Assembly: GCA_021772165.1 (NCBI GenBank)
Contig: JAJFMM010000166.1
Coordinates: 1 to 14,249, forward strand
Origin: Chlamydiota bacterium
Lineage (GTDB): Bacteria > Chlamydiota > Chlamydiia > Chlamydiales > SM23-39
Direction of reading: 5' to 3'
Length of the DNA stretch: 14,249 bases
Below are positions 7,135 to 13,900 of the stretch, piece after piece. A program made the position numbers and the translations under genes. Position 1 is the stretch's first letter. Each line of letters starts with the position of its first letter. A model generated the notes under the pieces. The model searched no databases, had not been told where the DNA came from, and saw nothing but the letters and a program-made list of their open reading frames with translations.

Positions 7135-7725
7135 ATGAGTCTTCCACTATTTTTTACAGTTCTTCGTATTGTGATCAGTCCTGCCTTCCCCATACTCTAT
7201 CTTGAGTATGATTGGTTTGGCATCCCGCTGAAAGCACTACCTTACGTACTGCTCTTTTTGCTCTGCGTCTCTGAGTCATCCGATCTCATCGATGGCATCA
7301 TCGCTCGCAGGCGCAATCAAGTAACAGATCTCGGTAAGGTGCTAGATCCTATGGCCGATAGCGTGACAAAAATTGCCCTGTTTTTAACATTTACCCAGGG
7401 ATTTTTGTCGCTTCCCTTGATACTTGTTCTGGTCTTTTTCTATCGCGATTTCTTCATCAGCACCTTGCGTACGCTCTGTGCGATGCGAGGCGTAGTCTTA
7501 GCTGCCAGGTTCAGCGGTAAGGTGAAAGCCGTCGTTCAAGCCTGCGTCCTATTTCTCATTTTGATTCTCATGATTCCGTATACGCGAGGGAGTCTCTCGC
7601 TAGAAACTTTCCGGCAGATCAGTCTGTTTGCCGTCGCTATTTCAGCTTTTTATACTGTGGTTTCTGCGGGAGATTACTTCTATGCAAACCGCATATTCAT
7701 CAAGAAAGCGCTCTCAGGAACCTGA
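7135..7725 (+). CDS. pgsA: CDP-diacylglycerol-glycerol-3-phosphate 3-phosphatidyltransferase
   Basis: PgsA makes phosphatidylglycerol phosphate from CDP-diacylglycerol and glycerol-3-phosphate at the inner membrane, the committed step to phosphatidylglycerol. The 196-residue protein carries the complete CDP-alcohol phosphatidyltransferase signature: D50-x2-D53-G54-x2-A57-R58-x8-G67-x3-D71-x3-D75. Several membrane segments surround it (about 8-24, 35-48, 79-101, 127-147 and 161-178). The ATG at 7135 has only a weak AGAAG upstream. A 72-base gap separates it from rlmN, with no clear terminator. It converges on glgA with 3 bases between the stops. C. trachomatis has two pgsA-like genes, one next to glgA, so this is the glgA-linked paralogue position. 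Exact head-group specificity (glycerol phosphate versus another alcohol) cannot be proved by sequence. Confidence 0.9.
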   Translation: MSLPLFFTVLRIVISPAFPILYLEYDWFGIPLKALPYVLLFLLCVSESSDLIDGIIARRRNQVTDLGKVLDPMADSVTKIALFLTFTQGFLSLPLILVLVFFYRDFFISTLRTLCAMRGVVLAARFSGKVKAVVQACVLFLILILMIPYTRGSLSLETFRQISLFAVAISAFYTVVSAGDYFYANRIFIKKALSGT

Positions 7726-7728
7726 TGC

Positions 7729-9249
7729 TCAAGCACTTGATTTTAGCTTCTGGAGAGGCGCCTTGGCTTTTTTTGATTGGCTTTTGGTGTAAACCTTTAG
7801 GTATTCTTTCGTCGGTTTTTTCCAGCCCGATTCGATCTGCATCGTGCGTCTCAGCATAGAAAGGCAGCTGGCCTTGTCTGTATGCCAGAAATGGAGCGCT
7901 CGATCCAGCGCATCTTCCAGAGCTTCAATCGTCGGTTCATGGAAAACAAAACCGTTTCGCTTCTCAATCGGAACTCTTCCATCTTCGCAATCGAAGACCG
8001 TGTCCTTCAGTCCTCCCGTAGAGCGCACGATAGGCATTGCGCCGTAGCGCAAACCAATGAGCTGAGTGAGGCCGCATGGCTCGAAAAGAGAGGGGACAAG
8101 AATGAAATCAAGCGTCGCGTAAAGCTGATGTGCAAGCGTTTCATTGTACCTGTATTCCAAAAAGACGTGCGGGTGATCTTTGTATTTCTCTTGCAGTTCG
8201 TTGAATTGCTGCTGAATCTCAGGAATCGGCGAAGAGCCAAGTAGCGTAAAGGCTCCGCCCCTTTTTAACGTCATCTCAATGGCCGCCTCGAGCAGGTGGA
8301 TGCCTTTTTGCGGAACCAGTCTCGTAATCGCTCCAACAAGAGGTCTGTTCGTGCTTTGCAACCCAAAGCGCTCCTGAATCATCGCCTTGTTAGCCTCTTT
8401 TGCCTCTCTGATTTTTAATAGCGAATCCGTTGGGCTGTAACGGGCTGCTAGGTCGGGGTCTGTAGCGGGATTCCAGATGGTTTCGTCAATGCCGTTGAGA
8501 ATGCCAAGCACCTTTGTTCTTTTGAATAACTCGCTCAGCCCGCAGCTCATTTCTTGCAGTAGGATCTCCTTCGAATACGTTGGGGAGACAGTATTGACTG
8601 CATCTGCATAAAGGATGCCCCCTTTGAGCAGGTTGATCGTATGTGGATGCTGTAGGTCTGGATCCTGCATTTTATTTTGCGTTAAGTAGGAGGTACCATT
8701 CATGCCGATCGTATCGAGATCCCACGTCGCGCATTTCCCCTGATATTCCAAGTTATGGAGGGTTAAGAGAACACTTCCTATTTGCAAATTGGAAGAAAAG
8801 AGGTCACGGAGCAGGGGCGCGCAAGCAGCTGCATGCCAGTCGTGAAGGTGAAGTACATCGATAGGCCATTGAACCTTGGCAAGATAGTCCATGACGGCCC
8901 GCGTAAAATAGAGGAACCTCGTGATGTCGTCAGGGTAGCCGTAAATCTGGCCGCGATTGAAATAATTGTCCTCATGGTGAGCCTCTATGAGATGGAGGCG
9001 GCAGTCCTGTGCTTGCGCCGACCATGCTGTATTGTTGATGAGGCGACCTTTTTCTCTCGATTGGAATTCAGGAATTTCAACGGCAAGATCCTGTAGAGAA
9101 TCGGGATGAATGTGGGAATACTTAGGTAGAATGACATCGACCTGGTGATGCTGCGCTACCAGCTCACGCGAAATGCCTAAAACAACTTCACCAAGCCCGC
9201 CCGCTTTCGCAAATGGGGCAAATTCAGCTGCAACTTGTACTATCCTCAT
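7729..9249 (-). CDS. glgA: Glycogen synthase GlgA
   Basis: GlgA, a GT5-family enzyme, extends alpha-1,4-glucan chains from ADP-glucose (or UDP-glucose in some chlamydiae). The 506-residue protein shows the glucosyl-donor loop K15-A-G-G-L-G, the substrate-binding HLHDWHAAA at about 134-142, LNGIDE near 251, the phosphate-binding K315 in LVPQKGI, and the catalytic-region FEPCGLTQL with E390, followed by RSTGGLKDTV. An SD (AGAGGAA) lies close upstream of the ATG. The body aligns end to end with the roughly 477-residue E. coli enzyme, but a Lys/Ser-rich tail of about 20 residues (from about 487) extends past the usual end. glg genes for branching or debranching enzymes are not in the window, so the gene is isolated from the rest of the pathway, as in Chlamydia. 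Confidence 0.95.
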   Translation of the reverse strand: MRIVQVAAEFAPFAKAGGLGEVVLGISRELVAQHHQVDVILPKYSHIHPDSLQDLAVEIPEFQSREKGRLINNTAWSAQAQDCRLHLIEAHHEDNYFNRGQIYGYPDDITRFLYFTRAVMDYLAKVQWPIDVLHLHDWHAAACAPLLRDLFSSNLQIGSVLLTLHNLEYQGKCATWDLDTIGMNGTSYLTQNKMQDPDLQHPHTINLLKGGILYADAVNTVSPTYSKEILLQEMSCGLSELFKRTKVLGILNGIDETIWNPATDPDLAARYSPTDSLLKIREAKEANKAMIQERFGLQSTNRPLVGAITRLVPQKGIHLLEAAIEMTLKRGGAFTLLGSSPIPEIQQQFNELQEKYKDHPHVFLEYRYNETLAHQLYATLDFILVPSLFEPCGLTQLIGLRYGAMPIVRSTGGLKDTVFDCEDGRVPIEKRNGFVFHEPTIEALEDALDRALHFWHTDKASCLSMLRRTMQIESGWKKPTKEYLKVYTKSQSKKAKAPLQKLKSSA

Positions 9250-9432
9250 AGTTCCTCTCTATAGGACATAATGTGAAGTTTGAAAAGAAAATATTTTAAA
9301 GATGTAAAAAATAACTCGGGTTTATTCTGTGACGGGATTTTTTGGGGGACTCATTTTCGCTCTATTTTTTTAATTGTAAGTGAGTGAAAGTCAGGGACTT
9401 GGGTATATGTTTGTCATGTTTGCTGTAGGGGA

Positions 9433-9462
9433 TTGCAAAAAATTTCAGGACTAAGATATGAT
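9433..9462 (+). promoter_or_regulatory. Putative promoter for tRNA-Gln/prs
   Basis: TTGCAA (9433-9438) and TATGAT (9457-9462) are separated by 18 bases. They match the -35 consensus at four and the -10 at five of six positions. Transcription would begin near 9469, about 27 bases before the mature tRNA 5' end, leaving a short leader for RNase P to remove. The rest of 9250-9432 between the glgA start and this site is AT-rich, with no gene seen. Confidence 0.45.
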
Positions 9463-9495
9463 TGACCTCGATTTTTAGATTCTCACTTGGAACAG

Positions 9496-9567
9496 TGGGG
9501 TGTCGCCAAGCGGTAAGGCAGCGGTTTTTGGTATCGCCATGCGGAGGTTCGAATCCTTCCACCCCAA
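9496..9567 (+). tRNA. tRNA-Gln, anticodon TTG
   Basis: A complete cloverleaf can be folded by eye. The acceptor stem TGGGGTG pairs with CACCCCA at seven of seven positions. The D-stem is GCC/GGC. The anticodon stem GCGGT/ATCGC encloses the loop TTTTGGT with anticodon TTG at positions 34-36. The variable loop is short. The T-arm GGAGG/CCTTC holds the loop TTCGAAT. The U1-A72 pair is typical of tRNA-Gln. CCA is not encoded: the acceptor is followed by AATTTT. The 3' end is 10 bases before the prs ATG, so the two are probably on one transcript. In chlamydiae tRNA-Gln is commonly charged by misacylation with Glu and amidation by GatCAB (known family biology, not visible here). Confidence 0.97.
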
Positions 9568-9577
9568 TTTTAGCTCT

Positions 9578-10519
9578 ATGGCAGAACGAAATAGTTCATG
9601 GGTATTTTTTTCAGGCTCTTCTCACCCATCACTGGCGGGGGGGGTTGCTAGATTCCTTGGGGTAAAACCAGGGGAAATGACCATTGAAAATTTTCCTGAT
9701 GGTGAAATCGGGGTTCAAATTCTTGAGAATGTGAGGGGCAAGGATGTCTTTTTGCTCCAATCGATTGCACGCCGTCCCAATCACTATCTCATGGAATTGC
9801 TGATCATCGTGGACGCTCTCAAGCGCTCTTCGGCCCGCAGCATCTCAGTTCTCCTACCTTACTACGGCTATGCAAGGCAGGATCGTAAGGATAAAGGGCG
9901 GACACCAATTACTGCCAAGCTGGTTGCTAACCTCCTTGAAAAAGCTGGAGTGACCCGCGTAGTGACGATGGATCTGCATACAGATCAGATTCAAGGGTTT
10001 TTCGACATACCCGTCGATAACCTCTATGCAAGGCCGCTATTTGTGCGGACTATCCGAGAGATGGGCTTGAATGAGCTCGTGATTGTGTCTCCGGATGTAG
10101 GAAGTAATAAAATGGCGAGAAAGTACGCCGAAGAATTAAAAGCGGACCTCGCGATTGTCGACAAGAGACGCATCGATGCGAATCGAGTCGAGATCAGCCC
10201 GCTGATTGGCGCTGTAAAAGGAAAAAACGCCATCATCGTCGATGATATCTGTTCGACGGGAGGCACCTTGGCCGCAGCAGCGCAAGTTTGCAAAAATGAG
10301 GGAGCGAAAAGCGTGCATGCTTTTATATCGCACGGCTTTTCAGCAGGAAAAGCTCTGGAGGGAGGAGCACTCGACGGTGTCTATTTTACAGACACGATTC
10401 CTCCAGAAGAAGTAGCAGCCCGGAGCCAGGTAAAGACCGTCTCTGTAGCTGACCTCTTCGGACAAGTAGTACAAAGATTATTGGCGGCAGAGTCGATCTC
10501 GTCGCTCTTTAAGAGTTAA
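9578..10519 (+). CDS. prs: Ribose-phosphate pyrophosphokinase (PRPP synthetase)
   Basis: Prs makes 5-phosphoribosyl-1-pyrophosphate from ribose-5-phosphate and ATP, feeding nucleotide salvage or synthesis and other PRPP-requiring reactions. The 313-residue product matches the usual class I length (E. coli 315). It carries PYYGYARQDRK near residue 94, the metal/PRPP-site MDLHTDQIQGFFD at 131-143, SPDVGS at 171-176, and the PRPP-binding loop VDDICSTGGT at 221-230. The frame is open upstream through the tRNA gene, but that extension (from 9500) would translate tRNA sequence. ATG 9578 restores the family N-terminus. It has no clear SD, 10 bases after the tRNA. rplY follows after 19 bases. It sits between glgA and rplY, which I recall as neighbours in C. 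trachomatis, so prs and possibly the tRNA look inserted or lost there. Confidence 0.95.
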   Translation: MAERNSSWVFFSGSSHPSLAGGVARFLGVKPGEMTIENFPDGEIGVQILENVRGKDVFLLQSIARRPNHYLMELLIIVDALKRSSARSISVLLPYYGYARQDRKDKGRTPITAKLVANLLEKAGVTRVVTMDLHTDQIQGFFDIPVDNLYARPLFVRTIREMGLNELVIVSPDVGSNKMARKYAEELKADLAIVDKRRIDANRVEISPLIGAVKGKNAIIVDDICSTGGTLAAAAQVCKNEGAKSVHAFISHGFSAGKALEGGALDGVYFTDTIPPEEVAARSQVKTVSVADLFGQVVQRLLAAESISSLFKS

Positions 10520-10538
10520 AACGAAAGGAATATTAAAT

Positions 10539-11114
10539 ATGAAACTAGCACTTAAGAAGCGCACAGGAACAGCGAAGAGCGAAGTCAAGACGATGCGTCG
10601 CGAAGGAAATATCCCAGCAATTATTTATGGATCTGATCAGCAATCTGAGAAAATTGTTGTAACCGGCGATGAATTCCACGCAGGCCTACGAAATCTTAAG
10701 CTGAAAGAAAAGCACCTCGCTACGACTATTTTTGAATTGGAACTCGATGGAACGACAAGAAAAGCGATTGTTAAAGATATTCAGTATCATCCAGCGACCT
10801 ATGCGGTTTTACATTTAGACTTCATTCTTTTGTCAGATGCTAAACCAGTTACTATCAACGTACCAATCCACGTTGTAGGTGCATCTGAGTGTCCTGGTAT
10901 CAAGCTAGGTGGAACACTTCGCCAAGTAATCAGAAGCATGAAAATCTCTTGCCTTCCAGCGGATATTCCAGAGGAATTTAAGGTTGATATTCGCGAACTT
11001 GGAATGTCTCAGTCGAAGCGACTCTCAGAGATCACGATTCCAGCTAGCATTCGTCCGTTAGCCATCATGAGCGAAGTAGCTCTTGTGATCGCAAAAGGCA
11101 AAGGCGCAACTTAA
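10539..11114 (+). CDS. rplY: 50S ribosomal protein L25/general stress protein CTC
   Basis: L25 binds 5S rRNA in the large subunit. The 191-residue protein is of the long CTC/TL5 type. The N-terminal L25 domain (about 1-95) includes RREGNIPAIIYG and KDIQYHPATYAVLHLDF. A C-terminal beta domain (about 96-185) includes VTINVPIHVVG, CPGIKLGGTLRQV and DIRELGMSQSKRLSEI. AAAGGA about 9 bases before the ATG serves as SD. The gap to pth is 9 bases. The arrangement rplY-pth-rpsF-rpsR-rplI is the same as that recalled for C. trachomatis. Confidence 0.95.
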   Translation: MKLALKKRTGTAKSEVKTMRREGNIPAIIYGSDQQSEKIVVTGDEFHAGLRNLKLKEKHLATTIFELELDGTTRKAIVKDIQYHPATYAVLHLDFILLSDAKPVTINVPIHVVGASECPGIKLGGTLRQVIRSMKISCLPADIPEEFKVDIRELGMSQSKRLSEITIPASIRPLAIMSEVALVIAKGKGAT

Positions 11115-11123
11115 GGAATAATT

Positions 11124-11696
11124 ATGGCTTTTCTCATTGCCGGACTCGGAAACCCAGGTAAAGCCTATGAGAAAACCCGCCATAATATTGGATTCAGGGC
11201 TGTCGATGAGATTGCTCGCAGAAATAATCTGATCCTCCGAAAAAAAATGCTCATCAAAGGTCGTACGGCCCAAGGGATCATTAGAGAGGAAAAGGTCTAT
11301 CTGCTCGAGCCTGAGACATACATGAATCTAAGCGGCCATCTGGTCGTGAAGATGATGAAGAAGCATGGCGTGGCTCTCGAAAGGCTGCTCGTGATTGTCG
11401 ACGATGTCGCCATACCCTTCGGTCAGATTAGACTGAAGAGTCATAGTGGCACCGGTGGTCATAACGGGCTAAAAAGCGTCGAAGAGTCATTAGGAACGAA
11501 CGCCTATGTGCGGCTCCGTATCGGAGTCGGAGACAAGAAAGAAGGTGACTTGGCGAGCCATGTGCTCGCTCCATTCACCCCGAATGAAGAAAAGCTCATT
11601 CCAGAGATTCTGGAAAGGGCGGCCAACGTGGCCGAAGTATGGTTGACTGAAGGAATAACAAGTGCGATGAACCACGCGAATCAAACCAGTTCGTGA
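11124..11696 (+). CDS. pth: Peptidyl-tRNA hydrolase
   Basis: Pth cleaves the ester bond of peptidyl-tRNAs released from stalled ribosomes, recycling tRNA. The 190-residue protein is close to E. coli length (194). It places the active-site residues at the same numbers: N10 (GLGNPG), H20 (TRHNIGF), N68 (ETYMNLSG), D93 (IVDDVAIPFG) and N114 (GTGGHNGLKS). The start is GGAATAATT-ATG, only 9 bases after the rplY stop, so translation is probably coupled. A 65-base stretch with two hairpins separates it from rpsF. Confidence 0.96.
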   Translation: MAFLIAGLGNPGKAYEKTRHNIGFRAVDEIARRNNLILRKKMLIKGRTAQGIIREEKVYLLEPETYMNLSGHLVVKMMKKHGVALERLLVIVDDVAIPFGQIRLKSHSGTGGHNGLKSVEESLGTNAYVRLRIGVGDKKEGDLASHVLAPFTPNEEKLIPEILERAANVAEVWLTEGITSAMNHANQTSS

Positions 11697-11704
11697 GGAA
11701 AAGT

Positions 11705-11747
11705 CCGGATAAAATAATCCCGGGGTTTTCTAAGGGTCATCCCAACC
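11705..11747 (+). promoter_or_regulatory. Two tandem hairpins in the rpsF leader, possible autoregulatory element
   Basis: Between pth and rpsF lie two consecutive stem-loops. The first pairs CCGGAT (11705-11710) with ATCCCGG (11717-11723), with one bulged C and a six-base loop AAAATA. The second has an outer stem GGTT/AACC (11724-11727 with 11744-11747), a six-base bulge on the 5' side, and an inner stem GGG/CCC with a four-base loop. There is no T-run after either, so neither looks like a terminator. rpsF messages in many bacteria carry an S6:S18-binding leader, and this position fits. I cannot confirm the consensus by eye. Alternatively they may be structural or processing signals. Confidence 0.35.
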
Positions 11748-11761
11748 AGTAAAAAGGAAAC

Positions 11762-12106
11762 ATGAAAAAAGATCGTCTAGCCCTTTACGAAGGGATGTAT
11801 ATCTTGAGCGCAACGCTCAGTGACGATTCTCGCAAAAAAGCCTTTGATAAGATCCTCGATGGGATCACAGAAAAGGGCGGGAAAATCGAAAAAATCCACG
11901 AGCAAGGCCGCAAAAAGCTCTGCTACGAAATTGCAAAAAAGAGAGAAGGCTACTACTACGTCGTCTACTTTAATGCGCCTACCTGTTCCATCACTGAACT
12001 TTGGAAAGAATACCATCTCCATGAAGACCTTATTCGCTTCATGACTCTACGCGCCGAGACAGTTCTCGAGACGCTTGAATTCACACCATTGAAACAAGCG
12101 CAGTAG
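11762..12106 (+). CDS. rpsF: 30S ribosomal protein S6
   Basis: S6 binds the central domain of 16S rRNA as a dimer with S18. The 114-residue protein starts MKKDRLALYEGMYILS, the usual first beta-strand. It then has the IHEQGRKKLCYEI segment, the YYYVVYFNAP strand and an RFMTLRAE motif near the end, all in family order. AAGGA lies 5 bases before the ATG. rpsR follows after 8 bases. The leader before it carries two hairpins (11705-11747). Confidence 0.95.
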   Translation: MKKDRLALYEGMYILSATLSDDSRKKAFDKILDGITEKGGKIEKIHEQGRKKLCYEIAKKREGYYYVVYFNAPTCSITELWKEYHLHEDLIRFMTLRAETVLETLEFTPLKQAQ

Positions 12107-12114
12107 GAGGATCC

Positions 12115-12372
12115 ATGAGACAAAATAGCGATCGCCGTGGTGGCGGAGATTCTGTTTTTGCTAAAAAGCGCAAAAGCTGCCCTTTTACAGCAAGCAAAAC
12201 TGATTCGATTGACTACAAAGATATCGAGACTCTTAGACAGTTCATCACTGAACGTGGCAAGATTCTTCCTAGACGCATTACAGGCGTTTCTCATTACTAT
12301 CAAAACATGCTCAAGCAAGCGATCAAGAGAGCTCGTCACATGGCTCTGATCCCGTTTGTAGCAGACGAATAA
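12115..12372 (+). CDS. rpsR: 30S ribosomal protein S18
   Basis: S18 is the partner of S6 in the 30S platform. The 85-residue protein has the family core: KRKSCPFTASK near the start, YKDIETLRQFITERGKILP, RRITGVSHYYQNML and IKRARHMALIPF. An AGGAGG at 12105-12110, 4 bases before the ATG and touching the rpsF stop, is a strong SD. The gap to rplI is 14 bases. A single Cys (CPF) is kept, so this is not an obvious zinc-lacking paralogue pair; no second copy is in the window. Confidence 0.96.
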   Translation: MRQNSDRRGGGDSVFAKKRKSCPFTASKTDSIDYKDIETLRQFITERGKILPRRITGVSHYYQNMLKQAIKRARHMALIPFVADE

Positions 12373-12386
12373 GGGGAGAATCATTC

Positions 12387-12983
12387 ATGAAACAGCAATT
12401 ACTTCTCCTTGAAGATGTCGACTCTCTAGGTAAAAAGGGAGAGCTTGTTACAGCGAAGCCAGGATACATGAGAAATTTCCTCTTGCCGAAGCGTTTAGCA
12501 GTTGTTGCGAGTGTGAATACACTGCGCAAACAGCAAAAGCTCCAAGAAGAGCGTGCACAGCAAGCGATTATCGATAGGAAAGAATCTGAAGAGTTAGTTG
12601 CTCAGGTTCAGTCGGTCATCATCGAAACGAAAGCCAAAGTGGACCAAGAAGGACACATGTATGGTTCCGTTTCTGCAAGTGACATTGCTCAACTTTTCCA
12701 AGAGCGTGGTCTTCCTGTCGAGCGTAAGCACATCCTAATGACTCGTCCAATCAAAGAAACAGGTACACATGAGATTTCTCTCAAACTCAAAGAGGGAATC
12801 GAGACGACCTGCCAATTGACGATTCATCCGGAAGGCGGACCTGCGTTAAGAAAGAACATCGAAGCGGCAGCTGCAGCAGAAGCAGCGGCGGCGGCAGAGG
12901 CAGCAGCGCTAGCTGAGGCAGCCACACCTTCTGAAGAAGAAGCTACGGCTGAGGAAGCAGCTCCTGAGACAGAAGAAACCTAA
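12387..12983 (+). CDS. rplI: 50S ribosomal protein L9 with Ala/Glu-rich C-terminal tail
   Basis: L9 binds 23S rRNA near the L1 stalk and helps keep reading frame. The N-terminal domain is textbook: LLLEDVDSLGKKGE and VTAKPGYMRNFLLPKRLA. A long central helix and a C-terminal domain with GSVSASDIAQLF and GTHEISLKLKEGI complete the usual roughly 150 residues. The protein, 198 residues long, then continues in about 40 residues of almost only Ala, Glu, Thr and Ser (from about 158), coded by GCN/GAN repeats at about 12861-12980. Shorter extensions of this sort are known in chlamydial L9. An AAGGGGAG at about 8 bases before the ATG is the SD. It is the last gene before the hairpin at 12995-13019. 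Confidence 0.95.
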   Translation: MKQQLLLLEDVDSLGKKGELVTAKPGYMRNFLLPKRLAVVASVNTLRKQQKLQEERAQQAIIDRKESEELVAQVQSVIIETKAKVDQEGHMYGSVSASDIAQLFQERGLPVERKHILMTRPIKETGTHEISLKLKEGIETTCQLTIHPEGGPALRKNIEAAAAAEAAAAAEAAALAEAATPSEEEATAEEAAPETEET

Positions 12984-12994
12984 TTTGGTTTTAA

Positions 12995-13019
12995 GGGACT
13001 CTTGTTTTTCAAGAGTCCC
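12995..13019 (+). terminator. Strong hairpin between rplI and ispE, probable terminator or attenuator
   Basis: A perfect 10-base-pair stem GGGACTCTTG/CAAGAGTCCC closes a five-T loop. It starts 11 bases after the rplI stop and ends 7 bases before the ispE ATG (13027). Downstream bases AATTTCT give only a short, imperfect U-tract, so termination may be partial. A possible SD-like AAGGGA overlaps the 5' arm. The most likely job is to end the ribosomal-protein transcript or reduce readthrough into ispE. Confidence 0.6.
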
Positions 13020-13026
13020 AATTTCT

Positions 13027-13845
13027 ATGAAATTTTTTTCCCCAGCTAAACTCAATCTTTTCTTTCGAGTCCTCAACAAGAGAAGTGATGGCTATCATGA
13101 GATCGCCTCGCTCTATCAAGCAATCGATTGCGGCGATGATCTGATTTTCAAGTCTCACCATGAGGACCTACTTACCTGTTCCGATCCAGATCTGCCTTGC
13201 GACCTGAATAATCTCGTTCTCAGGGCACTATGCCTCTTTCGCCAATCCTTCTCATGCCCGAGCGTTCATATCCATCTTGAGAAGAGAATTCCTCAGCAAG
13301 CGGGTCTTGGCGGTGGTAGCTCCAACGCAGCAACTACGCTCTACGCTCTCAATCAGTTCGCCGGCAGCCCTGCTACAGATGCTCAGCTCATTTCTCTCGC
13401 CTCGCAAATCGGCTCCGACGTTCCCTTCTTCTTCTCTTCGGGAACGGCTTACTGCACCGGTCGAGGAGAGATTATGAAACCGGCCTCGATCAACCCCATC
13501 TCCGGTTGGTTGGCAAAACCGGCCTTTGGTCTATCAACCCCCTCTGTCTATCGCGAAACGCGTGTAGATGAGCTAAAAGAAATAGATCCGATGAGTTGTC
13601 TTGCCAGTTTTCAAACAACAAACCCCCTCTATAGAAACGATCTAGAGCTTGCAGCTATGCGGATCGAGCCTCGGCTGCTAACCTTTAAAGAGCTCTTGAG
13701 CTCCTCCGGGTTTCACACTGTCTCGATGACCGGTAGCGGTAGCGCCTTTTTCTGTCTGGGACAACCAGACATTCCTATTCGTTGTTTGATTCCGTTTCGA
13801 TCTTGTTTGCGAAATGATTCTTCTTGGTATTCTTCTTTTTTATAG
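13027..13845 (+). CDS. ispE: 4-diphosphocytidyl-2-C-methyl-D-erythritol kinase
   Basis: IspE is a GHMP-superfamily kinase that phosphorylates CDP-methylerythritol with ATP in the MEP route to isoprenoid precursors. The 272-residue product shows K8 in the N-terminal FSPAKLNLFF, the ATP-binding glycine-rich loop PQQAGLGGGSSNAA at about 89-102, the catalytic-region D131 in GSDVPFFF, and the third GHMP motif MTGSGSAFF near 234-242. E. coli IspE has 283 residues. The frame is open back to a TTG at 12985, but that would run through the hairpin, and the MKFFSPAKLN start at 13027 is the natural one. No SD is visible. It follows rplI directly, as in C. trachomatis. Confidence 0.94.
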   Translation: MKFFSPAKLNLFFRVLNKRSDGYHEIASLYQAIDCGDDLIFKSHHEDLLTCSDPDLPCDLNNLVLRALCLFRQSFSCPSVHIHLEKRIPQQAGLGGGSSNAATTLYALNQFAGSPATDAQLISLASQIGSDVPFFFSSGTAYCTGRGEIMKPASINPISGWLAKPAFGLSTPSVYRETRVDELKEIDPMSCLASFQTTNPLYRNDLELAAMRIEPRLLTFKELLSSSGFHTVSMTGSGSAFFCLGQPDIPIRCLIPFRSCLRNDSSWYSSFL

Positions 13846-13847
13846 CG

Positions 13848-13869
13848 CTAATCAAGCCTTTTTGATTAG
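13848..13869 (+). terminator. Inverted repeat after ispE, possible terminator
   Basis: CTAATCAA (13848-13855) pairs perfectly with TTGATTAG (13862-13869) around a six-base loop GCCTTT, 2 bases after the ispE stop. The stem is AT-rich and the next bases (ACTCTCGATTT) contain no real T-run, so strength is uncertain. Its place right after the stop and before a gene of different composition favours a role in transcript ending. Confidence 0.4.
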
Positions 13870-13900
13870 ACTCTCGATTTAGTTTAATATTAGGTTTGAT

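Noticed and set aside
8643..9096. Plus-strand open frames antisense to glgA
   Set aside because: They lie wholly inside a secure gene, lack recognisable motifs and SDs, and are expected by chance opposite a coding strand.
9500..9577. Upstream extension of the prs reading frame
   Set aside because: It would translate the tRNA-Gln gene. ATG 9578 gives the normal PRPP synthetase N-terminus and length.
11691..11708. Match to the conserved RNase P RNA segment (GAGGAAA-GTCCGG) across the pth end
   Set aside because: There is one extra A. The flanks are pth and rpsF coding sequence, leaving no room for a 350-400 base RNA, so it is chance.
12985..13026. TTG-started extension of ispE
   Set aside because: It runs through the 10-bp hairpin and adds residues with no family support. 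MKFFSPAKLN at 13027 is the usual start.
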